Source: a virus. Taken from it: DNA of 42,626 nt. This document shows, one piece after another, positions 15,204 through 22,798 of this stretch (positions within the stretch are counted from its first letter, which is position 1; each line of letters starts with the position of its first letter). The stretch spans positions 1 through 42,626 of the IMG/VR virus record IMGVR_UViG_3300035016_000034; one strand, 5' to 3'. The notes beneath the pieces were generated by a model that saw only the letters and a list, made by a program, of their open reading frames with translations, made no database searches and was not told the origin of the DNA. Made by a program: the position numbers and the translations under genes.

Positions 15204-16906
15204 GCGAGCTGTGGACCCGCGAGCAGTGGGCAGAGCTTCGTCGCAAGGCCAAGCCGGTCGCGGATACCGCCCTGGAAAGGGCTATGGCAGTCGTTGGCGA
15301 GCAAAGCCCGCTCGTTGCCTTCCTGCCGTACCAGGCGAGGACGATCTCGCTCCTCGAGGAGATCGGTACCCAGGTCCTGGTGGTAGAGAAATCCCGTCGA
15401 ATCGGCCTGACCTGGGGGCTGGCGGCCTATGCCGTGCTGCGTGCTGCGCGCGCCCGATCGGCGCGGGGCATGGACGTCCACTACATCTCCTACGCCCAGG
15501 CGATGACCCGCGACTTCATCAGCGATTGCGCCGACTGGGCGCGGGCCTTTGGCCATGCGGCCGGCGAGGTCGAGGAATACCTCTGGCCGGACGGCAAGGA
15601 CGAGTCCGGCGCCGACCGCTTCATCCAGGCGTTCCGCATCACCTTTGCCTCCGGCTTCGAGATCAATGGTCTCAGCTCGGCGCCGCGCTCGCTGCGCGGC
15701 AAGCAGGGTTGCGTCATCATCGACGAGGCGGCCTTCGTCGATGACCTGGGCGAGCTGCTCAAGGCGGCCATGGCGCTGCTGATGTGGGGCGGCCAAGTCA
15801 TCGTCTGCAGCACGCACAATGGCGCCGAGAACGAATTCAACATCCTGGTCCAGGACGTGCTCGGTGGCCGCAAACCATACGAGCACCTGCATATCGATCT
15901 CGACGAGGCGCTGATCGATGGCCTCTATGAGCGCATCTGCCTGCGCCAGGGGATCGACTGGTCGCCTGAAGCCGAGGCGCAGTGGCGCCAGGACCTGATC
16001 GCTTCCTATGCCGACGACGCCGACGAGGAGCTCTACTGCATTCCCTCGATGGGATCGGGCTCCTGGCTCACCGGGCCGCTGATTGAAGCCTGCATGACAG
16101 TGGAAGCGCCCGTCATTCGGCTGGAGCTGCCAACCAACTACCTGCAGCTCGACGAGTTCGACCAGCAGGCACTGATGGCAGATACCGAGGACAAGCTGCA
16201 GGAGGCGCTGGATGCGCTCGACCTGGAGCTGCTCTACTCGTTCGGCTTCGACTTTGCGCGCGTGGCCGATCTGTCGGTCGGCCTGCTGCTGGCCATCGAT
16301 TCGGTGCTGAAGCGGGTTTCTGCGCTCACCCTCGAAATGCGCAACGTTCCCGGTGATGAGCAGAAGCGTCTGGTGCGGATGATCCTCCTGCATCTGCGCG
16401 GCCGGCTGGTCGGCGCCGCCTTCGATGCCACCGGCATGGGTTGGACAGTGGCCGAGGACATGGGCCGCGAGTTCGGCCTGCGCAGCAACGACAACGAGGC
16501 CGGGCTGATCTGGGCCATCAAGTTCACCGAGGACTGGTACCGGGTGAACATGCCGCCGCTCAAGGTCGCATTCGAGGACCGCGCGATCGCGCTCTCCAAG
16601 GACGTGGAGCACCTATCCGACCTGCGCTCGGTCAAGGTGATCCGCGGCGTCCCGCGCGTTCCGGTGCTGCGCAAGGGCACCGAAGGCAAGAAGCGCCATG
16701 GTGACTTCGCGATCGCCGCGGCGCTGGCCTATTTCGCCAGCCGCATGCAGTGGGCGGAATACAGCTACCAGGCCGTGCAGCGGCGACCGGGTCGTTTTGA
16801 TGAGCGCGCCGGCGGCGTGCCGATCGGCCTGACCGGTTCGGTGTTCGAGGGCACGCCGCAGACGTTCCGCATGTCCTCACTCCGCAACAGACGAGGAATT
16901 CTCTGA
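15200..16906 (+). CDS. terminase large subunit (Mu gp28)
   Basis: A 568-residue packaging motor. The ATPase part has a degenerate Walker A, EKSRRIGLTW (63-72), and Walker B CVIIDEAAF with Asp175 and Glu176. ICSTHNG-like coupling motif: VIVCSTHNGAENE. The nuclease part starts with FGFDFARVADLS (Asp351), the first acidic residue of an RNase H-like fold. The arrangement SRRIGLTW and a nuclease beginning GFDFAR is typical of Mu-type terminases. It acts at the portal, cuts host-linked DNA by the headful mechanism and fills the capsid. Overlaps both neighbours. Confidence 0.95.
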   Translation: MSELWTREQWAELRRKAKPVADTALERAMAVVGEQSPLVAFLPYQARTISLLEEIGTQVLVVEKSRRIGLTWGLAAYAVLRAARARSARGMDVHYISYAQAMTRDFISDCADWARAFGHAAGEVEEYLWPDGKDESGADRFIQAFRITFASGFEINGLSSAPRSLRGKQGCVIIDEAAFVDDLGELLKAAMALLMWGGQVIVCSTHNGAENEFNILVQDVLGGRKPYEHLHIDLDEALIDGLYERICLRQGIDWSPEAEAQWRQDLIASYADDADEELYCIPSMGSGSWLTGPLIEACMTVEAPVIRLELPTNYLQLDEFDQQALMADTEDKLQEALDALDLELLYSFGFDFARVADLSVGLLLAIDSVLKRVSALTLEMRNVPGDEQKRLVRMILLHLRGRLVGAAFDATGMGWTVAEDMGREFGLRSNDNEAGLIWAIKFTEDWYRVNMPPLKVAFEDRAIALSKDVEHLSDLRSVKVIRGVPRVPVLRKGTEGKKRHGDFAIAAALAYFASRMQWAEYSYQAVQRRPGRFDERAGGVPIGLTGSVFEGTPQTFRMSSLRNRRGIL

Positions 16907-18507
16907 TGGGCCTTCTAGACATCTTTTCGCGGCCCCAGCAGGCCTTTGCCCGCGTCGAGCCGGCGGTGACCAAGCCCTCCGAAAAAGAGCAGGCCGGCCC
17001 GTTGGCGACCAGCTTCGCCCGCAACCCACGCGGTGGCCACCCGGCCGCCGGCCTCACTCCAGAGGCCCTGGCCGTGATCCTGCGTTCGTCGATCGATGGC
17101 TCGCCCAGGCGGTATCTTGAACTGGCCGAGGATATGGAGGAGCGCTTCATCCAGTACAGCTCGGTGCTGTCCTCGCGAAAGCGCGCGGTGCGGCGGCTGG
17201 AGATATCGGTGAAGGCCGCCGGCAATGACGCGGCCGACCTGGCCGAGGCCGAGCTGGTGCGTGAAGTGGTTGGCTCGGCCGCTTTCAGGTCGGTGCTGAT
17301 CCACCTGCTCGATGCGATCGGCAAGAGCTACTCGGCCGTGGAAATGATCTGGGACACGCGGCAGAAGCCCTGGAAGCCGGTCAAGTTCAAGCACCGCGAT
17401 CCCCGCTTCTTCGAGGCGCCTGAGGCCGACCCCGAGCATCTGATGCTGCTCAATGACCATGGGCGCGAAGAGCTCTGGCCGTACAACTGGATCGTCCATA
17501 GGGCAAAGGCCAAATCCGGCCTGACCATCCGTGGCGGATTGGCGCGGCCGGCGGCGTGGCTCTACCTGTTCCAGGCATTCAACATCAAGGACTGGGCAAT
17601 CTTCGCCGAGGCCTATGGCCAGCCGCTGCGCGTCGGCAAGTTCAACCCGGGGGCCAGCGACCTGGACAAGTCGGTGCTCCTCGAGGCGGTGCACAACATC
17701 GGCGCCGACTATGCCGCGATCATCCCCCAGGCCATGGCGATCGAGTTCGTCAAGGCCGAGATCACCGGGTCAACCGACCTTTATGAGCGCCGTGCCGACT
17801 GGCTCGATCGGCAGTGTTCCAAGCTGGTGCTGGGGCAGACCGGCACCACGGACAGCCAGTCGGGCAGCGGTTATGCCCAGGCGAAGGTGCATGACGATGT
17901 TCGTGAAGACATTGTCGACGCCGATGCCGAGGAGCTCGCCGCCACGCTGAACGAGCAGCTCGTGCCGGCGCTGATCAATTTTAACTTCGCCCGGGTCCGC
18001 AAGGACTATCCCGAGATCGTCATCGGCCGTCCGGAGGAGGAGGACGTTGACACCATGGTCAAGGTCGCCAAGGCATTCGGGCTCAGTGTGAAGAAGGACG
18101 AGGCCTACGGGCTCTCCGGCTTCTCGATCCCCGAGGCGACCGACGAGGTCATCGACCTTTCGGCGCAGCGGGCCGCGCCCGCCCCCGAGGATGGCCAGGA
18201 AGAAGGCAATCCGCCGCCCAAACCGGGCAAGCCCACCAAGGCCGCGCTTCAGGCGGGGCAGGATGCCATCGCCGCGGCCGTGGAGGATCAGCTGGCGGCC
18301 GAGGGTTGGCAGCCCCTGGTGGCGCCGGTGGTAAAGGGGCTGGCCGAGGAGATCGCGGAGGCCACCAGCCCCGATGAGGTGAAGCGCATCCTGCAGCGCC
18401 GGGCATCCACCCTTAGCGTGGGCGAGCTGACCGATGCCCTGGCGCGTCTCAGCTTCGGTGCCCGCCTCGCCGGTGAAGTTGACGAGGATCTGCGCGATGG
18501 CCGCTGA
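16906..18507 (+). CDS. portal protein (DUF935, Mu gp29)
   Basis: A 533-residue portal protein. DMEERFIQYSSVLSSRKRAV, DAIGKSYSAVEMIWD, RHRDPRFF-like KHRDPRFFEAP, and IVHRAKAKSGLTIRGGLARPAAW, then WAIFAEAYGQPLRVGKF are DUF935 hallmarks. It forms the dodecameric channel for DNA entry and the connector for the tail. The C-terminal third is Ala/Pro-rich. Start overlaps the terminase stop (TGATG) and the end overlaps gpF by 11 bp. Confidence 0.95.
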   Translation: MGLLDIFSRPQQAFARVEPAVTKPSEKEQAGPLATSFARNPRGGHPAAGLTPEALAVILRSSIDGSPRRYLELAEDMEERFIQYSSVLSSRKRAVRRLEISVKAAGNDAADLAEAELVREVVGSAAFRSVLIHLLDAIGKSYSAVEMIWDTRQKPWKPVKFKHRDPRFFEAPEADPEHLMLLNDHGREELWPYNWIVHRAKAKSGLTIRGGLARPAAWLYLFQAFNIKDWAIFAEAYGQPLRVGKFNPGASDLDKSVLLEAVHNIGADYAAIIPQAMAIEFVKAEITGSTDLYERRADWLDRQCSKLVLGQTGTTDSQSGSGYAQAKVHDDVREDIVDADAEELAATLNEQLVPALINFNFARVRKDYPEIVIGRPEEEDVDTMVKVAKAFGLSVKKDEAYGLSGFSIPEATDEVIDLSAQRAAPAPEDGQEEGNPPPKPGKPTKAALQAGQDAIAAAVEDQLAAEGWQPLVAPVVKGLAEEIAEATSPDEVKRILQRRASTLSVGELTDALARLSFGARLAGEVDEDLRDGR

Positions 18508-19285
18508 GATCAACGGCGTCTCGCCCAGGGCCGCCATCGATGCGCTGATCACGCGGGGCAAGGCGCTGCATCCGACCTTTGCCTGGCAGGAGGTCTATGC
18601 CGACATCCACGGCACCATGTTCACCGTGGCCAAGTCGGCCGGCTTCGATGTGCTTGAAGACATCTTCAATGCCCTTTTAGCCGCCCTCGAGGAGGGCAAG
18701 ACCTATCGCCAGTTCGCGGCCGAGCTCACGCCGCTGCTGCAGGCCAAGGGCTGGTGGGGCCGCCAGATCGCCACCAACCCGGTCACAGGCCTGCCCGAGG
18801 TTGCCCAGCTCGGCTCGCCGCGCCGGCTGCGGCTGATCTTCGATGCCAATATGCGGGTGAGCTATGCGGCGGGCCACTGGGCGAGCTTTGAGCGCAACAA
18901 GGCGGCTCGGCCGTTCCTCCGCTATGTCCACCTGGTCGGCCAGGAGAACCCGCGCCTGCACCACCAGGCCTGGCACAATGTCTGCCTGCCGGTCGACCAT
19001 CCCTGGTGGAACACCCATGCCTGCCCCAATGGCTGGAACTGCCACTGCACCATCCAGAGCCTGTCGCAGCGCGACGTGGATCGCTGGGATGGCCCGCTGC
19101 CGCTGCGCCTTGTGCCGCCGGCGGAGGATCTGCGGGAATGGACCAACAGCGTCACGGGAGAGGTGCGCTGGATCGACCGTGGCATTGACCCGGGCTGGGA
19201 TCACAACCCCGGCAAGGCCGGCTGGGGGCCGACGCTGCAGCGCCTGGCCGAGCGGCCTGACCCTCTCAACATTCGCGGCACATAA
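18497..19285 (+). CDS. gpF-like minor head protein (Mu gp30)
   Basis: A 262-residue protein with the phage Mu F domain: RRLRLIFDANMRVSYAAGHWASF, then VHLVGQENPRLHHQAWHN, then HPWWNTHACPNGWNCHCTI with a conserved Cys/His cluster. It is needed for early capsid assembly near the portal. ATG 18497 was chosen because it overlaps the portal end. In Mu the order is F-G-I; here a cassette of about 3.5 kb separates F from the protease, and the G-like gene is placed later (27923). Confidence 0.92.
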   Translation: MAAEINGVSPRAAIDALITRGKALHPTFAWQEVYADIHGTMFTVAKSAGFDVLEDIFNALLAALEEGKTYRQFAAELTPLLQAKGWWGRQIATNPVTGLPEVAQLGSPRRLRLIFDANMRVSYAAGHWASFERNKAARPFLRYVHLVGQENPRLHHQAWHNVCLPVDHPWWNTHACPNGWNCHCTIQSLSQRDVDRWDGPLPLRLVPPAEDLREWTNSVTGEVRWIDRGIDPGWDHNPGKAGWGPTLQRLAERPDPLNIRGT

Positions 19286-19294
19286 GGAGCTCGC

Positions 19295-19558
19295 ATGGCA
19301 CTCAATCTCTTCACCACCGGCGATACGATCGACGAGGAGTCGGGCGAGTTCACCGTCGTTGCCGGCACGCCGGCCGGGCTCTGCCTCAAGGGTGCGAGCA
19401 ACGATGCCCGGGTGGTCGTGCTCAAGAAGGACGATGCTGACGCCTTCCAGCCCACCAGCATGCAGCTCACCAACGCCAGCCCCGATGGCATGCTCGTCTC
19501 GCCAGGCACCTATAAGCTGCGGCGCGAGGGCGGCACCTGCGGGGTGTTCCGTGATTAG
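19295..19558 (+). CDS. small hypothetical protein
   Basis: An 87-residue beta-rich protein (FTVVAGTPAGLCLKGASNDARVVVLKK, then SPGTYKLRREGG). AAGGAG precedes the ATG by about six bases. It could be a small virion-surface or cement protein, but no family is recognised. First gene after gpF. Confidence 0.65.
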   Translation: MALNLFTTGDTIDEESGEFTVVAGTPAGLCLKGASNDARVVVLKKDDADAFQPTSMQLTNASPDGMLVSPGTYKLRREGGTCGVFRD

Positions 19559-19700
19559 GTCCGGCCTGCTGCCCAGCCTGGTGCCAGCCATGCCGGCGCG
19601 GGAGGTGTCGAGTCTCGTGGCGAGTGGGGGGGTGCTTGCCCTCATTTTCAGGGGGCAACCACTGACCATCAACAACCAAACCCTCAATCTAGGAGCCTAA
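19551..19700 (+). CDS. possible small protein
   Basis: A 49-residue frame from GTG 19551 (8-bp overlap with the previous gene) to TAA. It bridges exactly to the next gene and shows ordinary composition (MPAREVSSLVASGGVLALIF). No obvious ribosome site beyond coupling; tentative. Confidence 0.4.
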   Translation: MIRSGLLPSLVPAMPAREVSSLVASGGVLALIFRGQPLTINNQTLNLGA

Positions 19701-19701
19701 G

Positions 19702-21225
19702 ATGGGGATCAACATTGAAGCTCCTGGTTCTTATGCTGGAAGCCTTGCTTCCGTTCTGCGCTCACTAACGCTCGGCGAAGGTCTTCTTCGCCCTGTGATA
19801 TCGGCTGGAAAGTTGGTTGTTGGCTTCGGAACCGGCATCTGGCTAAACCCATCGGCCGCACCGATTGCCGAGGGCCACACGGGGTATGATGCCAGTGGGG
19901 ACGTCACCGGCGTCGTGTCCCGGACAGGACAGCCGGAAATGCTGGTATGGGAACCAGCCAGCGACGCGGTTCTCGAAATCAACTTGGGCAATGTGGCCAC
20001 GGCGGCTTCCAAGCTGCGCACTGCTGCCCTTGGTGGAAATTTTGGGCTTTGGGTGCATGTCGCATCACAGCCTGGATACGAGCCGTCAGGGAGCCTGAAG
20101 GGCAGCATCGCCATCACGTTGACGACCGACACCGGGACCGGCTCGAACGCTAACGCCCTAACAGTCAGCTACAACATCAATCAAGTTCGCGAAGGCTGGA
20201 ACTTCCTGAAGTTTGTCCAGCGAAATCCAGCAGCCTACGTCGCCGGGTCAGGCGAGACAGAGTATCACCCTTTCGGGGTGGCTGCTGGGAGCTTCGGAAC
20301 AGGGGGGGCGTCAGATATTCTGAATTCACCCATCACAGGTCTGAAAATTGGAGTTTCCAATTTCGGCGGCGCAACTTTGACCTTCGACAGCTTCGTCACT
20401 GGGATATCGTCGGGCGCACAGATCGTTCTTGGCTGTGACGCAGGCGGCGCTGACTTGGTCGATGACGCTCTGCCGCTGTTCCAGTCCTATGGCTGGACCG
20501 GGTACACAGCCGTTCCCGCTCGAATATGGGATGGGACGGAGAGCAGGATCATGCCGGACCTCACGGTCCCGAGCCTCTCGCGTATCCAAGAGACCTATGC
20601 TGCTGGTTGGGAGAACATCAACCATACGACAAACCATCTTCCTGGCGCCATAACGTCACCAAAGATGGCCGAGCTAACTTCGGCAGGTGAGATCGCATAC
20701 GAGCTTGAGCATGTTAAGGGTTTGTATGCAGCAAAAGGGCTGGCGCGGGGCGTGGAGTTCTACGCCTCTCCGCAGTCCTCCAGTTCCCGACTGACAGAGA
20801 AAGTGATTGCTGGGCTAGACTTCATTGCTCAGCGTCATGCTCGCAAGCCCAACGTCAGTGTGACCCCGTGGGGCGTTGACAACCTCCACCACCTTGGAAG
20901 TTCGGACATTGGAAGCGCAGCCGCAGCCGGTGTGTCTAGCGTGACTTCTGGCGTCGCAAGTTCGGTAGTCGGGTGGCAGGTGTTCTCCAAGATCAAACGT
21001 ATGGTTGATGTGATCGAGGCATACGGGGACACTTGGTTCCCGTTTTGGCACGGCATCACGCATCTTGGTGACAGCGGATCGGGTGAAGACCTGACCGGGG
21101 ACAACCTGCTGATGACATACAGCGCCTTTCAAATGACGCTCGACTACATCGCTGAACGCGAGGCAGCAGGCGGTTTGCGGGTCCGCGACGGCTTCACCGG
21201 CTGGTATTACGGAGTTGGTCGATGA
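19702..21225 (+). CDS. polysaccharide-deacetylase-like (CE4 fold) protein
   Basis: A 507-residue protein. Residues 1-230 are beta-rich and Gly-rich, like a fibre or carbohydrate-binding domain. From about 240 a NodB/CE4 pattern appears: GCDAGGADLVDDALPLFQSYG aligns with the TFDDG motif (Asp246; the following metal Asp is Ala247), and NHTTNH gives His308 and His312 of the H(S/T)xxH metal motif. CE4 enzymes remove acetyl groups from surface glycans, so this may modify or bind host polysaccharide as a virion decoration. The missing second Asp makes activity uncertain. GC and codon use are visibly lower than in the flanking head genes, suggesting acquisition. Confidence 0.7.
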   Translation: MGINIEAPGSYAGSLASVLRSLTLGEGLLRPVISAGKLVVGFGTGIWLNPSAAPIAEGHTGYDASGDVTGVVSRTGQPEMLVWEPASDAVLEINLGNVATAASKLRTAALGGNFGLWVHVASQPGYEPSGSLKGSIAITLTTDTGTGSNANALTVSYNINQVREGWNFLKFVQRNPAAYVAGSGETEYHPFGVAAGSFGTGGASDILNSPITGLKIGVSNFGGATLTFDSFVTGISSGAQIVLGCDAGGADLVDDALPLFQSYGWTGYTAVPARIWDGTESRIMPDLTVPSLSRIQETYAAGWENINHTTNHLPGAITSPKMAELTSAGEIAYELEHVKGLYAAKGLARGVEFYASPQSSSSRLTEKVIAGLDFIAQRHARKPNVSVTPWGVDNLHHLGSSDIGSAAAAGVSSVTSGVASSVVGWQVFSKIKRMVDVIEAYGDTWFPFWHGITHLGDSGSGEDLTGDNLLMTYSAFQMTLDYIAEREAAGGLRVRDGFTGWYYGVGR

Positions 21226-21419
21226 CCCTGAGTGAGATGGATTGGAACGACAGTTGCTGCGCTGACAGTCCCAAGTGGGCAGAAGTGGAGGTGCCGAGCG
21301 GTTGGCTGCGGATCAAAAAGCGGTCGGCTGGCTATGCGGTGACGAAATTCGGCGCTGACAAGAAGTTGGTTGCTGCTGAAACAGAGATCAGTGAAGCCGA
21401 CTTGCAGGCACTCTTATAA
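21222..21419 (+). CDS. small protein coupled to the deacetylase-like gene
   Basis: A 65-residue protein (MTLSEMDWNDSCCADSPKWAEVEVP, then a KKRSAGYAVTKFGADKKLV segment), overlapping the previous stop by ATGA. Base composition resembles the deacetylase-like gene, so the pair probably arrived together. Could be a chaperone or partner; unknown. Confidence 0.65.
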   Translation: MTLSEMDWNDSCCADSPKWAEVEVPSGWLRIKKRSAGYAVTKFGADKKLVAAETEISEADLQALL

Positions 21420-21479
21420 CCCCCTCCCCCTCCCCCACGCCCTCACATCGATTGTGGGGGTGCTGCCTGACAAAAAGAA

Positions 21480-21512
21480 CCCCAGCCGAGAGGACGATTC
21501 GGCTGGGGTTTT
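21480..21512. terminator. bidirectional intrinsic terminator
   Basis: CCCCAGCCGA (21480-21489) pairs with TCGGCTGGGG (21499-21508) around a nine-base loop. TTTT follows on the plus strand, and on the other side AAAAAG (21472-21477) gives a T-run on the minus strand. It separates the rightward cassette from the leftward recombinase and should end both transcripts. Confidence 0.88.
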
Positions 21513-21587
21513 CGACTTTGGAGTATCGGTCGGCAACCCGATGCAGCATCAATTCCAATGCTGGCCTTCGGTTCCGCTACGGGCTGA

Positions 21588-22439
21588 TCACATATAGTCG
21601 TAGCGCCGCTTGTTGATGCTCTCGGCCACCTCGCGGCCGGCGTCGTGCGGCTGGACATAGGTTTCAAGGAACACGCTCGACGACTTCCATCGGCCAGCGG
21701 CCATAGCGGTCTTGATGTCGTGGCGCTTGAGGGCATTGGTGGCGAAGCTGTAGCGGCCGACCGAGTGGGGCGGCCGATAGGGAATGCCCGCGCGCTCGCA
21801 GACCGCCCGCATCCGCTCCGCGACGGAATAGCGGGAGGTGTAGCTGAAGACGTGGTCGTCATCGCCATAGGTCAGGTTGTGCAGCCGGAACATCAGCTCA
21901 TCCGTCAGGTAGGCATTCTGCATCACGTCGGTCTTGGTCTTGACCAGGAGCGCGATCCGGCGCCGCAGGTCGACGTGGCGCCCTCTGAGGTTCACCGCCT
22001 CGCTGACCCGCGCCGCCGTGTGGTTCATGAACACGACGATGCCGCTGAGGTGGAAGAGCCGGTCGCCGTCGCTCTGGTTGAGGAAGGCCGTCAGCCAGGA
22101 GCCGTCGACGGGAGAGTGCTTGGTCGATCGGGGGTGACGGAACATCCTGATCCGCATCGGCCCGCACCAGCCGAGCTCGTGCGCATGGTAGAGCACTGCC
22201 CTGGCCGGGCTGATGGCATGGCGGTTGCGCGTGGACGGCATGTGGTCCGGATAAAGGTCGAGCGCCATCTGCCGGATCTCGGCCGGAACGATGGTGTCGA
22301 CGGTCCGATCGGCGAAGTAGGCGGTAATCCTGGGCAGGTAGTGGCCCTGGCCGCCCTGGCGGACATAGCTCTGGGCCGCAGCCTCGAACGTGCGCGCATT
22401 GCGCGGAATCGCAAATAGTGGTGTGACAGCGTCAGCCAT
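21588..22439 (-). CDS. tyrosine recombinase (phage integrase family)
   Basis: A 283-residue protein. The SAM-like N-terminal core-binding region is followed by a catalytic domain with TAARVSEAVNL (Arg144), KTKT (Lys167/169), PHSVGRYSFAT (His225, Arg229), AAGRW (Trp251) and FLETYV with nucleophile Tyr261. All key residues are present, so it should be active. ATG 22439 has GAGGGAG seven bases upstream, better than the in-frame ATG at 22454. It is antisense to the late operon and unexpected in a transposing phage; no second end or attachment core is recognisable. It may serve cassette mobility, invert or resolve DNA, or be a relic of recombination with another phage. Confidence 0.88.
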   Translation of the reverse strand: MADAVTPLFAIPRNARTFEAAAQSYVRQGGQGHYLPRITAYFADRTVDTIVPAEIRQMALDLYPDHMPSTRNRHAISPARAVLYHAHELGWCGPMRIRMFRHPRSTKHSPVDGSWLTAFLNQSDGDRLFHLSGIVVFMNHTAARVSEAVNLRGRHVDLRRRIALLVKTKTDVMQNAYLTDELMFRLHNLTYGDDDHVFSYTSRYSVAERMRAVCERAGIPYRPPHSVGRYSFATNALKRHDIKTAMAAGRWKSSSVFLETYVQPHDAGREVAESINKRRYDYM

Positions 22440-22743
22440 CCTGAACTCCCTCATAGTTCGGTTGGTTAGAGCGCACCGTGACCTGGCCGGGTCCGGTGCG
22501 TTCGCATTTGTAGGCTAGTTGAAGGGTCGTCGCGGCGTGAAGCTAGGAACACGCTTAACAGCGCCGCCCAGCAGCGGGGCCGCAGGCTCGACTGGCACTG
22601 TGGGGGCTGGAAACGGCCCAGGCCGCTCCCTGAGCGTCCCAGCCGCTTCAAATTCGCTTCAAAAGGTGGTTGGAGAGCGCCGGGGGAACTGAGTGCGGTG
22701 GGGACCATTTGTGGCCCGGTGGCCGGTCCACCCCGTCGTGATC
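22440..22743. other. non-coding leader between recombinase and second late promoter
   Basis: No convincing gene. It holds an inverted repeat CGCACCG (22472-22478)/CGGTGCG (22494-22500) upstream of the recombinase start, which may be an operator or part of a recombination site. Frames on either strand here look like shadows. Confidence 0.5.
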
Positions 22744-22765
22744 GCCGGTGACAGTGTCACCTGCA
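22744..22765 (+). promoter_or_regulatory. late-promoter activator site, copy 2 (PI position)
   Basis: All 22 bp are identical to 11573-11594, containing the palindrome GGTGACA-G-TGTCACC (22747-22761), 33 bp before the protease ATG. This is where Mu has late promoter PI, upstream of gene I. It would restart head-gene transcription past the terminator and antisense recombinase. Confidence 0.75.
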
Positions 22766-22798
22766 ACAGCCCGTGGCGAATGAGCCACCTTCGCTGTC

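Noticed and set aside
21432-21460. CCCCCAC/GTGGGGG stem after 21419
   Set aside because: A 7-bp stem with a 15-base loop and no T-run; the stronger terminator 20 bp further explains the region.
22466-22708. 80-residue minus-strand frame upstream of the recombinase
   Set aside because: No ribosome site, low-complexity composition, and it covers the probable leader.
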